From positions 1 through 13,058 of the forward strand of contig JAJDDU010000426.1 in NCBI GenBank assembly GCA_029260155.1: a DNA stretch of 13,058 bases. Direction: 5' to 3'. This DNA is from Phycisphaerae bacterium. GTDB lineage: Bacteria > Planctomycetota > Phycisphaerae > UBA1845. How positions within the stretch are numbered: position 1 is the first letter of the stretch; the number at the start of each line of letters is the position of its first letter. Under the pieces are notes generated by a model. The model was not told the DNA's origin. It searched no databases and saw only the letters and a list, made by a program, of their open reading frames with translations. Below are positions 8,148-13,058 of the stretch, piece by piece. The position numbers and the translations under genes were made by a program.

Positions 8148-9488
8148 TCACAGCCCAATCCACAAGAGCAGCACCACGATCAACACAGCCAGCGACGCGG
8201 TGGCAAGCTTCAACCGGGCGACAAATCGGTCCTGAGTCACTGCCCGCCGCACAGCTTCGGCGTAGGGCGTTCGTGTGAAACTGACCATGGTGTACAGCGG
8301 CACGTAGTGCTTTGGAAACAGCCGGTGCAGCCACTTCTGCCGCTTCTTCTTTCTCAAGAACGCGGGCGAACCGACGTGATCGCGCATTTCGATAAAATTG
8401 CCAATCGCGAGGTCGGCGATCGCGTCTCCGTTCTCCTTGCGGAGCGCGTGATACTTCGCGAGCGCCTGTGTTCGGCTGAGTCCGCTCTCGACCAGGCACT
8501 CATGCAGAATAGTACAATCCTCGAACGCCGCGATCATCCCCTGCCCGTAGAAGGGCACAACCGCATGAGCGGCATCGCCCAACAAAGCTACCTTGTCATG
8601 GTAGTTCCACGGACTGCACCGGACGGTGGCCAGTGAACTGGTCGGGTTGGCGAAGTAGTCGCTTGTAAGCGTCGGCATCAGCGGCACCGCGTCCGCAAAG
8701 TGTTCGCCGAAGTATCGCAGCACATCCTCTTCGCTCTTCAGCTTGTCGAAACTGCGCTCGCCTTCCAGCGGCCAGAAGCAGGTCACGGTGTATGAACCAT
8801 CCGCGTTCGGCAGCGCGATCATCATGAACGACCGTCGCGGCCAAATGTGCAACGCATTTTTCTCCATCCGAAAACCGCCGCCCTGCGCCGCGGGTATGAC
8901 GAGTTCCTTGTAGCCGTGCTCGAGATACTGAATCGAGTAGTCAAAGCGGTCCAGACGCTGCATCCTGTTGCGAACCGCGCTGAACGCCCCATCGCACCCA
9001 ATGACCGTATCGCCGGAAACCGTGGTTCGTTCGTTCGTTCCCGAACGACCGAACTCAACCGTCGCAGTATCCGGATCGAGATCCACACACTTATGATCAA
9101 AATGTAACCGAACGTTCCCGTACTTTTCCGCCGCGTTCAAAAGGATGATGTTCAGCCCGGAACGCGACACCGAATTGATCGACTGCCCATCACGCCCGTA
9201 CGGTTGAAACGCCAGATCTCCTCCGACCGAATGCACCATTCGGCCGGGCATCGGGATCGCCTCCCGCATGACTTCGTCGATCACGCCCACTTCCGTCAAA
9301 GCGTGGATGCCCCGCGTAGACAGTGCCAGATTGATCGAGCGACCCGCCACGATCTCCGCCGTGCGGATGTCGCCACGCTTCTCGAAAACGTCGACCTCGA
9401 AACCAGCCTTGCCCAGATAGTTCGCGAGCAGCGCACCACCGAGTCCAGCTCCCACGATGATCATCTTCGGTTGTTCACGCACGCTCAT
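8148..9488 (-). CDS. kmo: Kynurenine 3-monooxygenase with C-terminal membrane segment
   Basis: This 446-residue FAD enzyme hydroxylates L-kynurenine to 3-hydroxykynurenine using NADPH and O2. It shows the N-terminal dinucleotide fold GAGLGG (13-18), the KMO signature GRSINLALSTRG (49-60), a GCDGAFSAVRNRM motif, HIWPRRSFMMIALPN, and the FAD motif GDAAHAVVPFYGQGM. The four residues that bind the kynurenine carboxylate in yeast and human KMO have counterparts here: Arg83, Tyr97, Asn364, Tyr399. Position 319, which is Asn in the usual GQGMN loop, is Ile. The last ~20 residues (about 427-446) are a hydrophobic helix ending at the C terminus after a basic stretch. This resembles the tail that anchors eukaryotic KMO to the outer mitochondrial membrane, so this protein is probably attached to the cytoplasmic membrane. 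The start at 9488 has GAGG 6 nt upstream, overlapping the kynU stop; only 3 bp separate the two genes. Confidence 0.95.
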   Translation of the reverse strand: MSVREQPKMIIVGAGLGGALLANYLGKAGFEVDVFEKRGDIRTAEIVAGRSINLALSTRGIHALTEVGVIDEVMREAIPMPGRMVHSVGGDLAFQPYGRDGQSINSVSRSGLNIILLNAAEKYGNVRLHFDHKCVDLDPDTATVEFGRSGTNERTTVSGDTVIGCDGAFSAVRNRMQRLDRFDYSIQYLEHGYKELVIPAAQGGGFRMEKNALHIWPRRSFMMIALPNADGSYTVTCFWPLEGERSFDKLKSEEDVLRYFGEHFADAVPLMPTLTSDYFANPTSSLATVRCSPWNYHDKVALLGDAAHAVVPFYGQGMIAAFEDCTILHECLVESGLSRTQALAKYHALRKENGDAIADLAIGNFIEMRDHVGSPAFLRKKKRQKWLHRLFPKHYVPLYTMVSFTRTPYAEAVRRAVTQDRFVARLKLATASLAVLIVVLLLWIGL

Positions 9489-9491
9489 CGC

Positions 9492-10772
9492 CTACCTCGC
9501 CGCGCTCTGCCCATCGAGAATTCCCGCGAAACGCCAAACCTCATGGAACGTGTTATACAGCGGCGTGGGAGCCACGCGAATCACATTGGGTTCGCGAAAA
9601 TCCACGACCACGCGATGCGCCTGAAGCGCTCGAATCAGCGACTTGGGTTCGTCATGCACCAGGATCGAGAGTTGACAGCCGCGCGCCGCGGGATCGCGCG
9701 GCGTGATGACCTCGAACCGGTCGCCGGGCTGCAGGTCGATAAGATACTGCAAGTATCCGGTGAGCAGCTCCGACTTGGTCCGCAACGAAGTCATACCGAC
9801 CTCGTCAAACATCCCAAGCGACGCCAGCAGCGGAGCGAGCGCCATGATCGGCGGATTGCTGACCTGCCAACCCGCCGCGCCGGATTGCGGTGCAAAATCA
9901 GGGATCAGCTGCATCTTGAATCGCGTCTCGGGATCATTGCCCCACCACCCGGCGAATCGCGGCAAATCCGCACGATCTGCATGCCGCTCGTGCACGAAGC
10001 AACCCGCAACCGCACCGGGACCGCTGTTAAGGTACTTGTAGTTACACCATACAGCAAAGTCCGCGCCCCAGTCGTGGAGTTGCAACGGAACGTTGCCTGC
10101 GGCGTGTGCCAGATCCATCCCAACAACACACCCTCGGCCATGCGCCGCCGCCGCAATCCCCGCCATATCCATTACTTGACCGGTGAAGAAGTTCACGCCC
10201 GCGAACATCACCAGTGCGATCCGCTCCCCCTCCCGATCCAGGATCGCCTCGAAGTCCTCCGATCGCAGCGTATGCTCGCCCGCCCGCGGCTGCGCAACAA
10301 TGAGCGCGTCCGCCGGATCGTAACCATGATGAACGACCTGTGTCTTGACCGCGTACGTGTCCGACGGAAACGTCGGTCCGTCAATGAGAATCTTGTACCG
10401 CTCCGCCGTCGGCTGATAGAACGACACCATCATCAGGTGCAGATTCACCGTCAGACTGTTCATCATCACGACTTCGCCCGGCTTCGCGCCGACCAGACGC
10501 GCCCCACTCTCGCGAAAGGCCTCATGGTACGAATACCACGGTGTCTTCGCCTCGAAGTGACCCTCGACCGCAAGTTCAGCCCAGTCCTTCAACTCCTGAT
10601 CGATCGACTCGCGCACGCCCTTGGGCTGCAAGCCCAGGGAATTCCCGCAGAAGTAAATAACCGGACCGCGCTGGGCGTCCCCCGGAATATAAAACCGATC
10701 CCGGTACGACCGCAACGGATCTTCGGCGTCCAGCCGATGGGCGAAGGCTTCGTCTGGCTGATACTTGGTCAT
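9492..10772 (-). CDS. kynU: Kynureninase
   Basis: This 426-residue PLP enzyme (fold type I) cleaves 3-hydroxykynurenine or kynurenine into 3-hydroxyanthranilate or anthranilate plus alanine. The Schiff-base Lys246 is in WCNYKYLNSGPG. The PLP-ring Asp220 is in GMDLAHAAGN. FCGNSLGLQPK (41-51), MNSLTVNLHLMM and CQLSI are further family marks. RVAPTPLYNTFHE near the C terminus is the conserved closing segment. His72, Ser305 and Asn306 match the positions (His102, Ser332, Asn333 in human) linked to preference for 3-hydroxykynurenine. Its place between ACMSD and kmo fits that. The start at 10772 lies 7 bp after the ACMSD stop and has no close Shine-Dalgarno sequence, so translation is probably coupled. 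Downstream kmo starts 3 bp after its TAG. Confidence 0.96.
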   Translation of the reverse strand: MTKYQPDEAFAHRLDAEDPLRSYRDRFYIPGDAQRGPVIYFCGNSLGLQPKGVRESIDQELKDWAELAVEGHFEAKTPWYSYHEAFRESGARLVGAKPGEVVMMNSLTVNLHLMMVSFYQPTAERYKILIDGPTFPSDTYAVKTQVVHHGYDPADALIVAQPRAGEHTLRSEDFEAILDREGERIALVMFAGVNFFTGQVMDMAGIAAAAHGRGCVVGMDLAHAAGNVPLQLHDWGADFAVWCNYKYLNSGPGAVAGCFVHERHADRADLPRFAGWWGNDPETRFKMQLIPDFAPQSGAAGWQVSNPPIMALAPLLASLGMFDEVGMTSLRTKSELLTGYLQYLIDLQPGDRFEVITPRDPAARGCQLSILVHDEPKSLIRALQAHRVVVDFREPNVIRVAPTPLYNTFHEVWRFAGILDGQSAAR

Positions 10773-10779
10773 AGCACGA

Positions 10780-11790
10780 TCACGCGAACCGATCCTTCGT
10801 CAAACCCAGAAACTCCAGAGCACTCCCGCACAGCAAGCGCTCCCGCGAACGCGCGTCCAGATCTTCCATAGATTCGATCAGCTTACCCGGTTCTCGCTCG
10901 CCCAGCGGAAACGGGTAGTCCGATCCCAAGGCGATTCTATCCGCTCCGACCAGACGAATGATGTAGCGCAGCGCGTCGGCATCGTGCACCAAGGAATCGA
11001 GATAGAACTTCCCAAGGTACGAACGCGGATTCTTCTCATTATCAACCGCGCAAAGATCAGGCCGACAGTTGAACCCGTGTTCGATTCTGCCCATCGTGAT
11101 TGGAAACGCCCCGCCGCCGTGCGCAAAAGCGACACGCAACTTCGGCAGCCGTTCCAGCACACCGCCAAAGAGCACAGAGCAGATCGCCAGCGCTGTCTCA
11201 GCCGGCATCCCCACCAGCCACGGCAGCCAGTAGTCCGGCATCTTCTCCTTGCCCATCATATCCCACGGATGAACGAACACCGCAGCCCCCAAGTTCTCTG
11301 CCGCTTCAAAGACAGCGAAAACCTCCGGAGCATTTAGATTAAGATCATTAACATGCGAACCGATCTGCACCCCAGCCAGCCCCAACTCCCGCACGCATCG
11401 CTCAAGCTCCCGCACCGCAAGGTCGGGTGCCTGCATGGGCAAAGTACCAAGCCCGACGAAGCGCCGCGGATACGCGCGCACGACCGAAGCGATGTGATCG
11501 TTGAGTATCGCCGAAAGATCCAGCGTGTCCTCTGGCTTGGCCCAATAGCTGAACATCACCGGCACCGTAGACAACACCTGCACTTCCACGCCGGCGGCGT
11601 CGCAATCCGACATGCGTGTCGTCGCGTCCCAGCAGTCGCTCTCGATCTCGCGAAAGAACCTGCCGTCAACCATCATCCGCGCCCGACAGCTCTGGTGATG
11701 CTCAAGCTGCACAAAGCCGCCGTACCCGTAGCGCTCTTTCAGGTCAGGCCAGTTTTCCGGAAGGATGTGCGTATGCAAGTCGATCTTCAT
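10780..11790 (-). CDS. nbaD: 2-Amino-3-carboxymuconate 6-semialdehyde decarboxylase (ACMSD)
   Basis: This 336-residue zinc amidohydrolase-fold enzyme decarboxylates ACMS to 2-aminomuconate semialdehyde. It competes with the spontaneous closure of ACMS to quinolinate and so steers carbon away from NAD synthesis. The metal site is complete: His6 and His8 in DLHTHILP, His174 in FVHPWDM, His224 in FAHGGG, and Asp291 in GSDYPFPLG. Arg47 and Trp191 occupy substrate-pocket positions of known ACMSDs. Length and all these positions coincide with the human enzyme as I recall it. STVPVMFSYWAKPEDTL and PRRFVGLGTLPMQAP are ACMSD-specific and rule out a generic amidohydrolase. It is the second gene of the operon, 19 bp after the dioxygenase gene and 7 bp before kynU. 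No clear Shine-Dalgarno sequence precedes the ATG. Confidence 0.95.
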   Translation of the reverse strand: MKIDLHTHILPENWPDLKERYGYGGFVQLEHHQSCRARMMVDGRFFREIESDCWDATTRMSDCDAAGVEVQVLSTVPVMFSYWAKPEDTLDLSAILNDHIASVVRAYPRRFVGLGTLPMQAPDLAVRELERCVRELGLAGVQIGSHVNDLNLNAPEVFAVFEAAENLGAAVFVHPWDMMGKEKMPDYWLPWLVGMPAETALAICSVLFGGVLERLPKLRVAFAHGGGAFPITMGRIEHGFNCRPDLCAVDNEKNPRSYLGKFYLDSLVHDADALRYIIRLVGADRIALGSDYPFPLGEREPGKLIESMEDLDARSRERLLCGSALEFLGLTKDRFA

Positions 11791-11809
11791 ACGAACCAGT
11801 CAGCCACAG

Positions 11810-12319
11810 CTACACTTGCATCACAGCGCCACACTTCTTGCAAGTACGCAACTCCTCGCTGGCGAAGAACTCTTCGATGACCGGCTTGATCTGCGTGCCA
11901 AGGTTCGTCAGGTAGAATTGCGGGTCGTGCAAAATGCCGCCGCAGCCATCGCAATACCAGCGGATATGATCGTTCTTACCCTCCGGACGACGACGCTCGA
12001 TGACCATTCCCACCGTGTTCGCAGGTCGCTGCGGAGAGTGCGGAATCCACGGCGGCAGAAGAAGAACATCGCCCTCCTTGATCGGAATCTCTCGCCGCTG
12101 ACCGTCCTCCATCACCACAACCGATACATCGCCCTCAAGCTGATAGAAAAACTCCTCGGTCGGGTTGATGTGGAAGTCTTTGCGCACGTTAGGCCCACCG
12201 ACGATCATTACCATGATGTCGGTGTCCTGCCAGATGATGGTGTTGCCCACCGGCGGTTTCAGCAGATGCCGATGCTCTTCGATCCAGTTCTGGAGATTGA
12301 ACGCAGCGCCGACAGCCAT
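11810..12319 (-). CDS. nbaC: 3-Hydroxyanthranilate 3,4-dioxygenase
   Basis: This 169-residue cupin opens the ring of 3-hydroxyanthranilate with O2 to give ACMS. The catalytic Fe(II) ligands are His50, Glu56 and His94 (in RKDFHINPTEEFFYQ and PWIPHSPQRP). Substrate-binding Arg46, Arg98 and Glu109 are also present. All six sit one residue before their counterparts in the Cupriavidus enzyme (His51, Glu57, His95, Arg47, Arg99, Glu110). The C-terminal part holds a rubredoxin-like second iron site, Cys123-x2-Cys126 and Cys160-x2-Cys163, typical of bacterial enzymes. The start at ATG 12319 is supported by GGAAGGGG 7 nt upstream. An in-frame GTG at 12343 would add eight residues but lies inside a promoter-region inverted repeat. 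It is the first gene of the minus-strand operon. Confidence 0.96.
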   Translation of the reverse strand: MAVGAAFNLQNWIEEHRHLLKPPVGNTIIWQDTDIMVMIVGGPNVRKDFHINPTEEFFYQLEGDVSVVVMEDGQRREIPIKEGDVLLLPPWIPHSPQRPANTVGMVIERRRPEGKNDHIRWYCDGCGGILHDPQFYLTNLGTQIKPVIEEFFASEELRTCKKCGAVMQV

Positions 12320-12326
12320 CGAAACG

Positions 12327-12334
12327 CCCCTTCC
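12327..12334 (-). promoter_or_regulatory. Shine-Dalgarno site of the 3-hydroxyanthranilate dioxygenase gene
   Basis: Minus-strand GGAAGGGG ends 7 nt before the ATG at 12319. It favours this start over the GTG at 12343. Confidence 0.7.
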
Positions 12335-12337
12335 AAA

Positions 12338-12396
12338 TGACACTCTTCTGATCCCAGCCGCACAAGCGCATTATCGAGCAGGCCGCAAGAGTGTCA
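12338..12396. promoter_or_regulatory. 10-bp inverted repeat framing the operon promoter (candidate operator pair)
   Basis: TGACACTCTT at 12338-12347 and its exact reverse complement AAGAGTGTCA at 12387-12396 lie 39 bp apart, with centres 49 bp apart. The right arm overlaps the -35 box and the left arm is in the transcribed leader, so the pair encloses the -10 box and start point. This suggests binding by a repressor or by a sensor of tryptophan or kynurenine. No regulator gene is in the window. Confidence 0.45.
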
Positions 12397-12397
12397 A
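12370..12397 (-). promoter_or_regulatory. Near-consensus sigma-70-type promoter of the kynurenine operon
   Basis: Read on the minus strand, a perfect -35 box TTGACA (12397-12392) is followed after 16 bp by GATAAT (12375-12370), five of six matches to TATAAT. Transcription would begin near 12363, leaving a leader of about 44 nt before the dioxygenase ATG. It lies in the 106-bp gap after the sulfatase gene, directly upstream of five closely packed genes. It probably drives all of them. Confidence 0.65.
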
Positions 12398-12425
12398 ATT
12401 CAGAAGGGCGAATTCAATGTTGGAT

Positions 12426-13058
12426 CTACTTCAAATACCCGAGTGATCGCAACCGGTCGCGGAGGCCATCGCTCAGGACGACGGACTCCTCCGACGCGCG
12501 GCGACGGGCTTCGATTTGTTCCGTCCAAGTGTCCACCCCGACAAAGGCCCGTTCCATCATATCGAAACGCTGGCCGGAAAGATCGAACAACTCGTACGGA
12601 TCAGATGCAAGGTCGTAATACTCGGCGATGCCGCGAGAACTGATAATCGTCTTGCCCGCCGCACAGTCGTAGATCGCTCGGACCACTGGGACAGTGCTGT
12701 CGCGCTGCGGCGCATCCACCTCGCGCAGTTCCGCGAATACGCGATCACCGTCGCTCTCGGCATCGGATGATGCGAAGCGGATTCCGAGATGCCCGAACAC
12801 AATGCCCGGTACTTCCGTAAGCGAAATCGACTCACCGCGCACACCCCGCTCGCTCGCGCGCGGGTAACGCACCAGCAACGGAACGTGAATCTCCTCCTGA
12901 TACAACGTGTGGCCATGCCCGTGCGACCCGTGTTCGCCGAACGCCTCGCCGTGGTCGCTCGTCACGACGATGAGCGAGTCGTCGTAGGCGCCCCTTGATC
13001 TGAGATCGTCAAACAGCGCGCCGATCTGCGCGTCGGTGAACGCGATCTCCTGATCGTA
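12426..13058 (-). CDS. Sulfatase (type I, formylglycine-dependent family), C-terminal part
   Basis: The frame is open from the right edge of the window to the TAG at 12426-12428, giving the last 210 residues; the start lies outside. The sequence begins YDQEIAFTDAQIGALFDDL, then IVVTSDHGEAFGEHGSHGHG, whose Asp-His belongs to the metal site of the sulfatase/alkaline phosphatase fold. TLYQEEIHVPLLVRYP follows, then DLASDPYELFDLS and the usual ending LRSLGYLK. The CxPxR motif that carries the formylglycine is in the missing N-terminal part, so activity cannot be confirmed. Substrate is unknown; sulfated polysaccharides are common targets in marine and planctomycete relatives. It is codirectional with the kynurenine operon and ends 29 bp before that operon's -35 box. 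A functional link is unlikely. Confidence 0.9.
   Translation of the reverse strand, partial: YDQEIAFTDAQIGALFDDLRSRGAYDDSLIVVTSDHGEAFGEHGSHGHGHTLYQEEIHVPLLVRYPRASERGVRGESISLTEVPGIVFGHLGIRFASSDAESDGDRVFAELREVDAPQRDSTVPVVRAIYDCAAGKTIISSRGIAEYYDLASDPYELFDLSGQRFDMMERAFVGVDTWTEQIEARRRASEESVVLSDGLRDRLRSLGYLK

Noticed and set aside
8148..9488. Suspected loss of the kynurenine-carboxylate Asn in KMO
   Set aside because: Counting along the protein shows that the carboxylate Asn (human Asn363) is kept as Asn364 in GNFIEMR. The Asn-to-Ile change is at a different position, in the flavin loop.
9204..10871. A 555-codon open frame on the plus strand opposite kynU and part of kmo
   Set aside because: It is an antisense shadow: the product is rich in Arg and His with no domain pattern, and the minus strand holds clear kynureninase and KMO genes with intact motifs.
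12320..12343. GTG 12343 as start of 3-hydroxyanthranilate dioxygenase
   Set aside because: The ATG at 12319 has a good Shine-Dalgarno sequence and gives residue numbering one off from the Cupriavidus enzyme. The GTG falls inside the inverted repeat arm.
12404..12415. AAGGGCGAATTC, identical to the insert junction of common TOPO cloning vectors
   Set aside because: The flanking bases on both sides do not continue into vector sequence, and the site sits naturally between the sulfatase stop and the operon promoter. A 12-base match by chance is more likely than contamination.

Overview
This window comes from a bacterial chromosome of high GC content. It is probably a planctomycete or a related environmental lineage. 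Three things point that way: a formylglycine-type sulfatase, a SYLF (YSC84) lipoprotein, and a GC-rich intergenic hairpin of a type I recall from planctomycete genomes. The assignment is an inference and rests on no marker gene.

Layout. The plus strand (1-7327) carries the 3' part of an S9C prolyl-oligopeptidase-like peptidase, a fusion of a cobalamin-binding domain with a MeaB-type GTPase, a small SYLF-domain lipoprotein, a tandem-domain signal peptide peptidase SppA, a hairpin repeat, and then an overlapping pair: an aldehyde dehydrogenase and a Rid-family deaminase. The minus strand (7337-12319) carries a tight five-gene operon read right to left: 3-hydroxyanthranilate dioxygenase, ACMS decarboxylase, kynureninase, kynurenine 3-monooxygenase, tryptophan 2,3-dioxygenase. 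A near-consensus sigma-70-type promoter sits just upstream of the operon, framed by a 10-bp inverted repeat. The C-terminal part of a sulfatase lies at the right edge, also on the minus strand. No stretch longer than about 210 bp lacks a gene.

How the genes work together. The minus-strand operon and the plus-strand dehydrogenase/deaminase pair converge with a 9-bp gap. Together they encode almost the whole animal-type route of tryptophan breakdown: Trp to N-formylkynurenine (KynA), kynurenine to 3-hydroxykynurenine (KMO), to 3-hydroxyanthranilate (KynU), to ACMS (HAAO), to 2-aminomuconate semialdehyde (ACMSD), to 2-aminomuconate (dehydrogenase), to 4-oxalocrotonate (deaminase). Kynurenine formamidase and the steps after oxalocrotonate are not here. 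Because ACMSD is in the same operon and there is no nadC, the cluster looks catabolic and not built for NAD synthesis.

The most interesting points are: a KMO with a eukaryote-like C-terminal membrane segment and an Asn-to-Ile change in its flavin loop; a kynureninase carrying the residues linked to 3-hydroxykynurenine preference; an ACMSD that matches animal enzymes position by position; the inverted repeat around the operon promoter; and the B12-GTPase fusion that lacks both a mutase partner and the usual MeaB C-terminal arm. I see no wholly new system. The novelty is in details of known families.
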